Positions 35,459-44,294 of a stretch of DNA of 59,736 nucleotides are shown in pieces (position 1 is the first letter of the stretch; each line of letters starts with the position of its first letter). The notes beneath the pieces are model-generated. The model was not told the DNA's origin and searched no databases. It worked only from the letters and a program-made list of their open reading frames with translations. Origin of the DNA: MedAcidi-G1 sp002713545 (GTDB lineage: Bacteria; Actinomycetota; Acidimicrobiia; Acidimicrobiales; MedAcidi-G1); the NCBI GenBank assembly GCA_964013895.1, contig CAXGYF010000006.1, positions 1 through 59,736 of the forward strand. The letters run 5' to 3'. The position numbers and the translations under genes were made by a program.

Positions 35459-36355
35459 TCAGACATCCAAATATCTAGTTACGGCAAAGGCCGAGCCGAT
35501 CATTCCTATCGCCGCTCCAATAACCAGTATCCAAATACTTGTATTCCATACGAATCCATCTGGAACTGCGAAACCTCTAAAAAGAGGAACCGCTTCTGAC
35601 TCCTGGAAGTAAGCGAGAACTTTGCTATCGACAACAAACAGAGCTGGAACTGCAAGCCCAGCTCCCATCAACCCGTGGATAGTTCCTTCCAACATAAATG
35701 GTATTCGTATAAACCAATTTGTTGCTCCTACCAATTTCATGACTTCAATTTCAGTTTTACGGGCTGATATAGCAGTGAAAACAGTGTTCAAAATAAGCAC
35801 GGCCGAAACTGCCACAAGAACTATTGCTGCCAATAGGAGGGCCTGACTCACTCTCGTTGAAAAATCTTCTATTTGTCGAATCGCCTCAGTCGCAGTTGCA
35901 ACCTCTTTAACCCCAGGTTGTTCTGAAAACTGTCTGGCCAATTCTGTTACATTGTCTGCATCCGGATCACTTGGAACAATACGATAAGAAGGAGGCATTA
36001 TTTCGGGTGTTACACTCTCCACCAATTCAGGCTTATCAACAAAAAGCTCTCGGAACTCTTCATAAGCTGCAAATTTATCAACATAGACATACTCCTTAAT
36101 TGCAGGACTTGTATCTAGGACTTTTCTGATCGCCTCATTTTGATTTTCCAGCGCATCAGCATTCATAAAGACAATGAACTCAACTCCTTCCTGGAATTGC
36201 GCCGTTGCCTGATTTGCACCTTCTCTGATAAGCAAAGAAGAGCCGACTAACGCCAAAGAAATAGCTACAGTCAAAATCGCTGCGAGAGTTAAGCTGAGAT
36301 TTCGCCAAAGACTGACAAAAGTCTCACGAATAAAATACCAAAATCTAAAAATCAT
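35459..36355 (-). CDS. ftsX: Cell-division permease FtsX
   Basis: 298 residues, four membrane segments with the large extracytoplasmic loop between the first and second (about 45-170). YVDKFAAYEEFRELF is followed by PELVESVTPEIMPPSYRI, a typical actinobacterial FtsX loop that recruits a peptidoglycan hydrolase. ftsE lies 33 bases upstream, forming the FtsEX ABC complex. Confidence 0.93.
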   Translation of the reverse strand: MIFRFWYFIRETFVSLWRNLSLTLAAILTVAISLALVGSSLLIREGANQATAQFQEGVEFIVFMNADALENQNEAIRKVLDTSPAIKEYVYVDKFAAYEEFRELFVDKPELVESVTPEIMPPSYRIVPSDPDADNVTELARQFSEQPGVKEVATATEAIRQIEDFSTRVSQALLLAAIVLVAVSAVLILNTVFTAISARKTEIEVMKLVGATNWFIRIPFMLEGTIHGLMGAGLAVPALFVVDSKVLAYFQESEAVPLFRGFAVPDGFVWNTSIWILVIGAAIGMIGSAFAVTRYLDV

Positions 36356-36388
36356 CTCAATCGGCCCTTGCGATCATACGAAATGGCT

Positions 36389-37066
36389 TCATTCGTAAAC
36401 CCCACGGGATTCATCACGAACGAGCATCCCCCTGTCTAACTCGATCACCCTGCGTCTCATTGTGTCTACAATTCCACGATCATGAGTGGCCATAACGACA
36501 GTAGTGCCACTCCGATTAATTCTGTCCAAAAGCCGCATAATACCTACGGAGGTTGCGGGGTCTAGATTTCCAGTTGGTTCATCTGCCAGCAGTATCAGGG
36601 GCCTATTTACGAAAGCTCTTGCAATTGAAATTCTTTGCTGTTCGCCACCTGAAAGTTCTTCTGGAAGACGATCTGCTTTTCTTGAGAGACCAACCAGTTC
36701 TAAAATTGCAGGAACCTGACGTTTGATAATAGGTCTGGGCCTTCCTATAACTTCTAGAGCAAAGGCCACATTTTCGGTTACAGTCTTTTTTGGTAAAAGT
36801 TTGTAATCTTGAAATACGTAACCGATGTTGCGACGCAAGTAAGGAACCTTCCAGGAACTGAGAGAGCTAACGTCTTTTCCGGCAACTAATATTTTCCCAG
36901 CATCTGGAACTTCTTCCCTATTAATCAATCGTATAAAAGTTGATTTACCCGAGCCTGAGGGGCCCACCAGAAACACAAACTCGCCCCTCTGTATTTCCGC
37001 AGATGCTTCCCTAAGAGCTACTACTTCACCTTTATAGGTCTTCGTGACGGTTTCAAAGCGAATCAT
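36389..37066 (-). CDS. ftsE: Cell-division ATP-binding protein FtsE
   Basis: 225 residues, ABC ATPase: Walker A GPSGSGKST at 35-43, the Q-loop region FQDYKLLP, signature ELSGGEQQR and Walker B LLADEPTGNLDP. With FtsX it couples ATP hydrolysis to septal hydrolase activation. The ATG has AGGAG seven bases upstream inside a perfect palindrome CTCCTAGGAG (37073-37082). A 152-base gap separates it from prfB. Confidence 0.95.
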   Translation of the reverse strand: MIRFETVTKTYKGEVVALREASAEIQRGEFVFLVGPSGSGKSTFIRLINREEVPDAGKILVAGKDVSSLSSWKVPYLRRNIGYVFQDYKLLPKKTVTENVAFALEVIGRPRPIIKRQVPAILELVGLSRKADRLPEELSGGEQQRISIARAFVNRPLILLADEPTGNLDPATSVGIMRLLDRINRSGTTVVMATHDRGIVDTMRRRVIELDRGMLVRDESRGVYE

Positions 37067-37072
37067 TTTAAT

Positions 37073-37082
37073 CTCCTAGGAG
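37073..37082 (-). promoter_or_regulatory. Palindromic ribosome binding site of ftsE
   Basis: CTCCTAGGAG is self-complementary and includes the AGGAG Shine-Dalgarno sequence seven bases before ftsE. Without a loop it cannot fold as a tight hairpin, so it is probably only a by-product of the AGGAG motif. Confidence 0.3.
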
Positions 37083-37218
37083 GTCCCCATTAATGAAAAG
37101 TTGAAGATTGCAATCCATTTCAATCGTTAAATCTCTCATAAAAAATAAATTTCTGCACTGCGGAGAAGGTACCAGAAAGGTTACAACAATACATTTCATT
37201 GAGGTTTCTTCATATAAT

Positions 37219-38319
37219 TTATCGCGCTCTATTCCAACGTAGGTAAGACTCTATAAATTCATCCAGGTCGCCATCAAGCACTCTAGCCACATCACCAATC
37301 TCAAAATCTGTCCTCAAGTCTTTAACCATTTGATAGGGCTGTAAAACATAGGAGCGTATTTGACTTCCAAAGTCAACATTCGATTGTTTACCGCTTATTT
37401 CAGCAATTTGCTCATCACGACGCTGCCTCTCAAGATCAAGCAGTTTTGCGGCTAGCATCTGCATAGCCCTGTCACGATTCTGATGTTGACTTCTCTCATT
37501 TTGACACGAAGTGACTATTCCGGTTGGGGTGTGAGTGATTCGTACCGCTGAATCAGTTACATTTACATGCTGACCTCCTGCTCCAGAAGATCTATAAGTG
37601 TCAATACGTAATTCCGTTTCATCAATTTCTATCTGTTCAGTAACTTTTTCAAAAAAGGGAACTACTTGAAAAGAAGCAAAAGCTGTGTGTCTTTTAGATT
37701 CTTTATTAAATGGTGATATACGCACTAATCTATGAACACCTCTTTCACTTTGAAGAAATCCAAAAGCGTGACGTCCTCGCACAATAAACTCAGCCGAGCT
37801 GATTCCCGCTTCAGTTCCCGGTGAGACTGAATCTAGTTCTATATTCAAACCTTTATTTTCAGCCCATCTGGTATACATGCGCAATAACATTTCAGCCCAA
37901 TCTTGTGCATCAGTACCACCAGCTCCTGACTGGATCTGACAAACAGCGTCTTCAGCGTCGTATTCTCCCGAAAGAAGACTTTGAACTTCTAAAGAATCAA
38001 AATCGTCTGCCGTTTCAGAAATTAATCTTTGAATCTCTTCATCCAAACTTTTATCTTTTTCTTCCGCTGCCATTTCAATCAGGGTCTCAGCATCTTCTAT
38101 TCGTCTCTCCAGAGCGGAATAACGCTCTAAATCTTCAAGCACTCTTGACAGGTCAGTCTGAACTTGACGGCCTTTATCTTGATCATTCCAAAGGTTGGGA
38201 TCGGAGGATTCTTCTTCTAGGGAAAGTTTCTGATCTTTGCGTTCGTCGATCTTAAGATATTTTTCAGCTTCGCTAAGACGTTGCCGAAGAATTGAAATTT
38301 CCTCTGGAAAATCATTCAT
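37219..38319 (-). CDS. prfB: Peptide chain release factor 2
   Basis: 366 residues in a single frame, so the programmed frameshift of E. coli prfB is absent, as is usual in actinobacteria. SPF (202-204, in VRISPFNKE) recognises UGA/UAA; GGQ at 248-250 (RSSGAGGQHVN) catalyses peptide release. Transcribed between secA and ftsE, the order found in actinobacteria. Confidence 0.95.
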   Translation of the reverse strand: MNDFPEEISILRQRLSEAEKYLKIDERKDQKLSLEEESSDPNLWNDQDKGRQVQTDLSRVLEDLERYSALERRIEDAETLIEMAAEEKDKSLDEEIQRLISETADDFDSLEVQSLLSGEYDAEDAVCQIQSGAGGTDAQDWAEMLLRMYTRWAENKGLNIELDSVSPGTEAGISSAEFIVRGRHAFGFLQSERGVHRLVRISPFNKESKRHTAFASFQVVPFFEKVTEQIEIDETELRIDTYRSSGAGGQHVNVTDSAVRITHTPTGIVTSCQNERSQHQNRDRAMQMLAAKLLDLERQRRDEQIAEISGKQSNVDFGSQIRSYVLQPYQMVKDLRTDFEIGDVARVLDGDLDEFIESYLRWNRAR

Positions 38320-38374
38320 TTATAATTATTTCTCCTAAAAGCATTAAAGGTCAATTCGAATAATTGCCCCGTTA

Positions 38375-40963
38375 TCAACGACCGTGACAATGTTTAAATT
38401 TTCGTCCAGATCCACAATGGCAAGGGGAATTTCTAGGAGTTGATTCTTTCAAGTCTTTTGTTTTCTGTTCAGTAACTACTTGTCTACTCTCTTTTACTTC
38501 CGGTGGGGCGCCTGCTGCCATCGCGACAGCTGCCGCTCCTGTTACGGGACCCTCGGGGCCACTTGTTGTGACCTCTTCAGGTGTTCGGTCTTCATTGTCA
38601 GGAGATGACAACTGAACTCGCATGATGTAACGGACCAGGTCTCTTTGTAGGAGTTCTGTTAATTGCTGGAAAAGTTCAAAACCTTCTCTTTGCCATTCAG
38701 TAGTTGGGTCTTTTTGCGCCATTGCTCTCAGATGAATACCGTCACGCAGATGGTCCATTTCATATAGGTGTTCTTTCCATCTTTGGTCGATTATTCTAAG
38801 CATGACTTGTCGTTCAACTTCGCGTAAAGTATCCGAACCTAATTCTTTTTCTCGGGATTCAAAAGCTTCGAGGGCACTTTCTGTTAAAAGTTCTTCAAGG
38901 TCAGAAATATTTTGAATCGAATCAAAATCACTCAAAGTAATGCTGTTCGGCCAGTAACCATTTACTTCATTTAATAACCCTGTTAAGTCCCAATCTTCAG
39001 GCAACTCTTCTGGGCAAAATGTCTCGAGTGTTTCACCAACAACTCCATTGATAGCTTCTATTACAGAATCTCTGAGATCGGCGCCATTCAGTATTTCATT
39101 TCGTCTTCTGTATATGACCTTCCTCTGCTCGTTCATGACCTCGTCATACTTCAAAACATTTTTTCTGGCTTCAGCATTTTTTTGCTCGACCGTGGTTTGA
39201 GCACGCTCTATAGCTTTTGAGACCATGTTTGATTCAATTGGTACATCTTCAGGAAGAGTTCTGTCCATAACATTTTTCAAAGCCCCGGAAGCAAAAAGCC
39301 TCATCAGTTCGTCTTCCAGAGATAAATAAAATCGACTTTCGCCTACGTCGCCTTGTCGACCACTACGTCCCCTTAGCTGATTGTCTATTCGTCTACTTTC
39401 ATGACGCTCCGTACCTAAAACATAAAGTCCCCCGCTCTCAAGAACTTTCTCTCCGAAAGTTGACGGGTTGCCTCCGAGCATTATGTCGACACCCCTTCCA
39501 GCCATATTTGTTGCAACTGTAACCGCACCTGGTCGCCCAGCTTGTGAAACTATGTCAGCCTCTCGAAAGTGCTGTTTTGCATTTAGAACTTCGTGATTGA
39601 TTCCGCGTTTTTCTAGTTCACGTGAAATTTTTTCTGATTTTTCAACGGAAATAGTTCCAACAAGTACAGGTTGACCTTTTGATTGCCTTTCAACTATGTC
39701 ACTTACTAATGCCTGAAACTTGCCTGCCTCTGTCTTGTAAACAAGGTCAGGTCGATCATCTCTAACCATTGGTTTATGCGTAGGAATAGTTACTACCTGT
39801 AGACCGTAAATACCTGACAACTCCGCTGCTTCTGTGGAAGCTGTTCCTGTCATGCCGGAGAGCTTTTCATACATCCGGAAATAATTCTGCAAAGTAATCG
39901 TGGCGAGAGTCTGATTTTCTTCTTTTACTGAGACCTTTTCTTTTGCTTCAATGGCTTGATGTATTCCGTCCGACCATCTGCGGCCCTCTAATACACGTCC
40001 GGTGAATTCATCAACGATTCTCACTTCACCGTCAGACACGATATAGTCACGGTCTTTTTGGTAAAGCTCTTTTGCCTTAATTGCTGAATGCAACTGATGA
40101 ACCAGATTAGATGAAACTTGATCATAGAGATTTTCAACTCCTAAAGACCTTTCAACTGCTCTCACGCCTTCTTCCGTGGGAGCAATAATACGTTTTTCTT
40201 CATCTACGTCATAATGTGTGTCACGTTTTAAATTTCTAACTACTGAAGAAAATTTTTTATAAAGCTCTAAAGCATCACTCGCTTTACCACTTATTATCAA
40301 AGGTGTTCTAGCCTCATCGATCAAAATCGAATCCACTTCATCGACGATGCAGAAGGCATGACCACGCTGGCTGAGTTCATTTTTACTTAAAGCCATATTG
40401 TCGCGTAGATAATCAAAGCCGAGTTCATTGTTAGTGCCATAAGTGATGTCAGATAAATAAGCTTGTCTTTTTTCAACCCGATCAGAAACAGAAGGTACGA
40501 CTAACCCCACAGACAAGCCAAGCCATTTGTGAAGCTGCCCCATCCATTCACTATCTCTAGTAGCCAAATAGTCATTGACCGTGCAAAGATGAACCCCTTT
40601 ACCGGTTAGACCATTCAAATACGCCGCAAGAGTTGATACAAGAGTTTTACCTTCGCCTGTTCTCATTTCCGCCACCCAACCGAGGTGGAGAGCTATGCCT
40701 CCCATCATCTGAACGTCATAATGACGCTGTCCTATGACCCTACGCGCAGCTTCTCGAACAACAGCAAATGCTTCAACCAGTAGATCATTTATGTCTTCGC
40801 CTCTTTCCAGTCTCTGTTTAAACTCATCTGTTTTTGACTGAAGAGCATGGTCTGATAATTTTTCTATTTCTGGTTCGAGCGAATTTATGTCGGGGACTAA
40901 GGATTCAATGGCTTTAAGTTTTTTACCCTCACCACTTCGAAGAACGCGTGATAGAACACTCAT
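38375..40963 (-). CDS. secA: Protein translocase ATPase SecA
   Basis: 862 residues. Walker A MRTGEGKT at 100-107, DEVDSILIDEARTPLIISG (DEAD-like Walker B), and the GRGVDIMLGGNP and HESRRIDNQLRGRSGRQGD motifs of the second RecA-like domain. The C-terminal SPCHCGSGRKFKHCHGR is a zinc-binding SEC-C motif that contacts SecB or the ribosome. It drives post-translational export through SecYEG, encoded elsewhere. Confidence 0.97.
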   Translation of the reverse strand: MSVLSRVLRSGEGKKLKAIESLVPDINSLEPEIEKLSDHALQSKTDEFKQRLERGEDINDLLVEAFAVVREAARRVIGQRHYDVQMMGGIALHLGWVAEMRTGEGKTLVSTLAAYLNGLTGKGVHLCTVNDYLATRDSEWMGQLHKWLGLSVGLVVPSVSDRVEKRQAYLSDITYGTNNELGFDYLRDNMALSKNELSQRGHAFCIVDEVDSILIDEARTPLIISGKASDALELYKKFSSVVRNLKRDTHYDVDEEKRIIAPTEEGVRAVERSLGVENLYDQVSSNLVHQLHSAIKAKELYQKDRDYIVSDGEVRIVDEFTGRVLEGRRWSDGIHQAIEAKEKVSVKEENQTLATITLQNYFRMYEKLSGMTGTASTEAAELSGIYGLQVVTIPTHKPMVRDDRPDLVYKTEAGKFQALVSDIVERQSKGQPVLVGTISVEKSEKISRELEKRGINHEVLNAKQHFREADIVSQAGRPGAVTVATNMAGRGVDIMLGGNPSTFGEKVLESGGLYVLGTERHESRRIDNQLRGRSGRQGDVGESRFYLSLEDELMRLFASGALKNVMDRTLPEDVPIESNMVSKAIERAQTTVEQKNAEARKNVLKYDEVMNEQRKVIYRRRNEILNGADLRDSVIEAINGVVGETLETFCPEELPEDWDLTGLLNEVNGYWPNSITLSDFDSIQNISDLEELLTESALEAFESREKELGSDTLREVERQVMLRIIDQRWKEHLYEMDHLRDGIHLRAMAQKDPTTEWQREGFELFQQLTELLQRDLVRYIMRVQLSSPDNEDRTPEEVTTSGPEGPVTGAAAVAMAAGAPPEVKESRQVVTEQKTKDLKESTPRNSPCHCGSGRKFKHCHGR

Positions 40964-40996
40964 GATAATTAAGGTTATCTGCTGGTCTCAGGGGTC

Positions 40997-41530
40997 TTAG
41001 CCTGAAATTGCATCTCGAAGTAAATTTAGCTCAGCGAGTCGTTGGGGTGCGTCTTCTACGGTCGTGCCGATTATCGCTGCCAATGCCTGTAAATCATCTC
41101 GTCTAATAGTTAACACGCGCCCGTTAAAATCTTGTCTTTTAACTTGAATAATCTTTAGATAACGGTTTATTACAACAGATTCTGGAGTTTTAGATTCGCT
41201 GAGCTTGGTCAAGTCTATGACTAAGCTTCGTTCAGTTATATCAATGTCTTCGTGAGATTGGGAACCCCCACCCAATTCATTGAATGCATCTTCACCAGGT
41301 AACAATTGATCAACAGGAACATTGTAAAAATTTGCAAGTCTTTGAAGACGTGGCACAGAAATAGCTCTTTCTGCTCTTTCATATGCACCTAGAACAGAGG
41401 CTTTGAATTCGGCCTCCGACCGTGCTTCAACTTCCTGCAATGAAAGACGCTTTTGTTTACGTATAGAACGAATTCGTTCTCCCACGAGGCTCCTGTAGGC
41501 CATATCTTGATCTTCTGAGTCCATTTCCAT
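40997..41530 (-). CDS. bldD: BldD-like transcriptional regulator with a cyclic-di-GMP signature
   Basis: 177 residues. N-terminal XRE helix-turn-helix (17-78) with a segment AEFKASVLGAYERAERAIS matching Streptomyces BldD. The C-terminal region carries RQD-x8-RRDD (Arg132-Asp134 then Arg143-Asp146), exactly the RxD-x8-RxxD signature that binds tetrameric cyclic-di-GMP in BldD. AGGA lies six bases before the ATG at 41530, which decides the start. Located upstream of secA, 33 bases apart. No diguanylate cyclase is in this window. Confidence 0.82.
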   Translation of the reverse strand: MEMDSEDQDMAYRSLVGERIRSIRKQKRLSLQEVEARSEAEFKASVLGAYERAERAISVPRLQRLANFYNVPVDQLLPGEDAFNELGGGSQSHEDIDITERSLVIDLTKLSESKTPESVVINRYLKIIQVKRQDFNGRVLTIRRDDLQALAAIIGTTVEDAPQRLAELNLLRDAISG

Positions 41531-41622
41531 TGATAATCCTGTCTCTGGATAATAATAACTTTATTACTCTCTGTGGTCATAGCATGCCGAAGAGTGAGAA
41601 TAATTTTTATTTTTTCCTTATT

Positions 41623-41637
41623 ACCACAATTAGTGGT
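41623..41637. promoter_or_regulatory. Inverted repeat ACCAC-AATTA-GTGGT between bldD and the 51-residue ORF
   Basis: Two perfect five-base arms around five bases, in the 222-base divergent region. A second, tighter hairpin (GACTTC at 41665-41670, GAAGTC at 41676-41681, loop of five) follows. The first could be an operator. Neither matches the known Streptomyces BldD box clearly. Confidence 0.35.
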
Positions 41638-41752
41638 TGTGAAAATCTCTACACGTTAATTTACGACTTCTAAAGGAAGTCTCCATAATTAAAAATCATC
41701 CAAGTCTCACAGGAATTAAGCTTGTAATGTTACTTCTGTAGATGGGAGCACT

Positions 41753-41908
41753 ATGAGCAAATCAACAATTGCACCATTATTTTTCGGGGCAATCTTCTCA
41801 ATCGCTGGCGCTATTATCGCTGGGGGGCTGGTAGAAGAATGGTGGGCTTTTGCGATACTCGTGCCGGTTGGTTCAATCGCCGGATGGAAAATCGGAGAAT
41901 GGATCTAG
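41753..41908 (+). CDS. Small two-helix membrane protein
   Basis: 51 residues, too short for ordinary gene calls. ATG at 41753 has GGGAG six bases upstream. Hydrophobic helices at about 7-25 (APLFFGAIFSIAGAIIAGG) and 31-44 (WAFAILVPVGSIAG), ending KIGEWI. No family recognised. It converges on the alcohol dehydrogenase gene, two bases apart. Confidence 0.6.
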   Translation: MSKSTIAPLFFGAIFSIAGAIIAGGLVEEWWAFAILVPVGSIAGWKIGEWI

Positions 41909-41910
41909 CT

Positions 41911-42942
41911 TTAGCGGGGGTCAACTAGAATTTTTAACTCTCCTGAGGTTCCACTCGATAGGTCAGAAAAAGCTTTATCTATATCTTCCAAAGAAACAGT
42001 GCCGGTGTGAATGGCATCTAGATTTATTTTGCTATCTGCTACATATGACATAGACATCTCAAACTCTTCATGGGTGTATCCAAGTGATGCAGACACATTT
42101 ATCTCTTTCCGAAGCCACTCAGCCGGTTTGGTGAGAGCATCCGATGCTGCAAGACCTATTAGGGACACTGTTCCGCCTCGCCGCGCAAAATCAACGGCGT
42201 TCTGAAGTGCCGGCGCTACTCCAGCACATTCATACACAATGTCGGCTCCAAGTCCTTTTGTAACTTCTTTTATAAGCTTCTGTGCCTCTTGGCCCGCTTC
42301 TACCGCATAGTCAGCCCCAAGACTCAAAGCAACCTCTCTTCGGTTAGGATCAGGTTCTACTGAAATTACGGTTCCCGCCCCGGCGACTTGAGCCCATTGA
42401 AGAGTTGTAAGACCAATTGGTCCTGCACCTTGAACCACAACAACGTCACCAAGTTTTGGCGAAGTTGAGCGAACCGCATGAAAGCAGATTGTCGTGGGTT
42501 CTATTTGGGCAGCTTGGGTATCACTAAGTCTCGGATCGGCAATGACTGTTCTCCAATGATTGACAGCTATTCTGGGAGCAAATCCACCATGAGGGGTATC
42601 GAAACGACCAGCAGCGACTGTCGCTTCTAGAACGGTATTGCATTTATCCATTTGCCCTGCCTGACAAGAAACACACAGACCGCAAGAAGGCGGCACGGCG
42701 ACCACAACGCGTTCTCCCTCTTTAATTCTTCTGACATCATCACCCGTTTTACTGATAATGCCAGTCCACTCGTGACCGCAGATAGAAGCTCGCATGGGTC
42801 CAGGAGTGTTAAAACCATGTATGTCGGTTCCACAAATACCGCACAAAGTTATATCAACAACAACTTGATCTGATTCCGGATTGGGGTCATCAAATTCAAA
42901 AAAACTAATCGTTTCTTTTTCTGTTATTAATGCTGCTTTCAT
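41911..42942 (-). CDS. Zinc-dependent alcohol dehydrogenase (MDR superfamily)
   Basis: 343 residues. Catalytic zinc site: Cys37 in LCGICGTDIH, His57-Glu58 in CGHEW. Structural zinc site: Cys87, Cys90, Cys93, Cys101. Cofactor domain with VVQGAGPIGLTTLQWAQ and EPDPNR, an acidic residue after strand 2, which favours NAD. Related to 2,3-butanediol and threonine dehydrogenases; substrate unknown. Its ATG lies only three bases after the end of tRNA-Met and has no ribosome binding site. Confidence 0.88.
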   Translation of the reverse strand: MKAALITEKETISFFEFDDPNPESDQVVVDITLCGICGTDIHGFNTPGPMRASICGHEWTGIISKTGDDVRRIKEGERVVVAVPPSCGLCVSCQAGQMDKCNTVLEATVAAGRFDTPHGGFAPRIAVNHWRTVIADPRLSDTQAAQIEPTTICFHAVRSTSPKLGDVVVVQGAGPIGLTTLQWAQVAGAGTVISVEPDPNRREVALSLGADYAVEAGQEAQKLIKEVTKGLGADIVYECAGVAPALQNAVDFARRGGTVSLIGLAASDALTKPAEWLRKEINVSASLGYTHEEFEMSMSYVADSKINLDAIHTGTVSLEDIDKAFSDLSSGTSGELKILVDPR

Positions 42943-42945
42943 AAG

Positions 42946-43018
42946 TGGGCCGAGCGGGGATCGAACCCGCGACCGGACGATTATGAGTCGTCTGCTCTAA
43001 CCACTGAGCTACCGGCCC
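42946..43018 (-). tRNA. tRNA-Met (CAU anticodon)
   Basis: Cloverleaf on the minus strand: acceptor GGGCCGG/TCGGCCC with A discriminator, D-stem GCTC/GAGC, anticodon stem GACGA/TCGTC with loop CTCATAA, and T-arm GCGGG-TTCGATC-CCCGC. No CCA is encoded (CTT follows). CAU could also be a lysidine-modified Ile tRNA; elongator Met is preferred but not proven. The alcohol dehydrogenase starts three bases on. Confidence 0.9.
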
Positions 43019-43111
43019 AATGCAGTATTACAAAACAATCGCCAACTGCCTTAGTTCTGAGCTAGCAAGTACGATTATTTTTATGAGTATTAGACGAATA
43101 CAGGAGTTTTA

Positions 43112-44281
43112 GTGGGTTCCAAACGCCTCATAGAGGTAAGAGATTTCGAAACAATGAGAGTTACAGAAGGAGCAACAACAGATGTAGATCTCAGTGTCGT
43201 CATACCTACCTTCAACGAATCTTATGGGATCTCAAAGATTTTACGTTCGCTGCATTCTTCCCTAACGGAACTTCAAATCAAGTTCGAAATTATTCTGGTC
43301 GATGATGACAGCCCAGATAACACTTGGGAAATTGCAGCAGAGCTCTTAGAGGAAATTCCTGAATTAACCGTGATACGCAGGGTGGGAGCTAAGGGACTCG
43401 CCACCGCAGTAATATGCGGATGGCAGTATTCAAATGGTCGGCTCTTAGGAGTTATGGACGGAGATGGACAACACCCGGTAGGGGTTGTAAAAGACCTATT
43501 TACTGTTTTCAGTGACAAAAATAATGAAGTTGCTATTGCTAGTAGATATTTACCTCATGGCGGTATAAAAAAATGGTCTCTTTCTCGCCGGCTTCTTTCT
43601 CGAGGCGCTCAAACCCTTGGCCAGTTACTCCTACCTGGAGCCATAGGAACAATTAACGACCCGATGAGTGGTTTTTTTATCGTCAAAAGATCGATAATTA
43701 CCAAAACAGAACTTGACCCTGTCGGCTATAAAATACTTTTAGAAATTCTCGCCCGCTCTCAAGCAAACAAAATTCAAGAAGTGCCTTACGTGTTTCTTGA
43801 ACGTTCTTCGGGAAAATCTAAAGTGGCTCTCAGCCACTACAGTTCTTATCTCCGACATTTGTTGAGATTACGTATACAACCTTTAAGAAGTCGCGCTCTC
43901 GTTAGATACCTTCTTGTTACCGCAGGAGCCTTAGTGCTAGATGCAGTAATTTTCTTTTGGTTGTTTGACGTGAATAATTGGAACCTGACGAGATCTGCCG
44001 CTTTAGCAGGCGAAGGTGGGATCCTGTTTACAATCCTTCTTCACGACCTTTGGACTTTTGCTGGACGCCCAGTAAGAACTTTGACTGATCGGATTCGAAG
44101 GCTTGTGGGGGTCCACCTAGCACTTGGAGCGTTAATGTTTTTGAGACTGTTGGCCATTAACGCTTTTGTTAACTGGTTCAGTTTGGACCCTCTACTGGCT
44201 TTCCTTCTTACTCTCACAGTCGTTATGCCAGGAGGGCATCTTCTTGGCTCGCGTTTCAGTTGGAGAAACATTCGCGTTTAG
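43112..44281 (+). CDS. Family 2 glycosyltransferase with C-terminal GtrA-like membrane domain
   Basis: 389 residues from GTG 43112, with AGGAG five bases upstream. Residues 30-255 are a dolichol/polyprenyl-phosphate mannose synthase type GT2: VVIPTFNESYGISKIL, ILVDDDSPDNTWE, VMDGDGQHP (DxD-like). Residues 265-385 hold four membrane helices of GtrA type. Fusions of this kind transfer a sugar to polyprenyl phosphate and move it across the membrane. The following gene lies 13 bases away. Confidence 0.88.
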   Translation: MGSKRLIEVRDFETMRVTEGATTDVDLSVVIPTFNESYGISKILRSLHSSLTELQIKFEIILVDDDSPDNTWEIAAELLEEIPELTVIRRVGAKGLATAVICGWQYSNGRLLGVMDGDGQHPVGVVKDLFTVFSDKNNEVAIASRYLPHGGIKKWSLSRRLLSRGAQTLGQLLLPGAIGTINDPMSGFFIVKRSIITKTELDPVGYKILLEILARSQANKIQEVPYVFLERSSGKSKVALSHYSSYLRHLLRLRIQPLRSRALVRYLLVTAGALVLDAVIFFWLFDVNNWNLTRSAALAGEGGILFTILLHDLWTFAGRPVRTLTDRIRRLVGVHLALGALMFLRLLAINAFVNWFSLDPLLAFLLTLTVVMPGGHLLGSRFSWRNIRV

Positions 44282-44294
44282 ACTGGATTCAGTT

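Noticed and set aside
37067..37218. Riboswitch in the prfB-ftsE gap
   Set aside because: The stretch is A/T-rich with no recognisable conserved fold; only the ftsE ribosome binding site stands out.
37219..38319. Programmed frameshift in prfB
   Set aside because: The gene is one continuous frame from a normal N-terminus to the GGQ motif, so no frameshift is needed.
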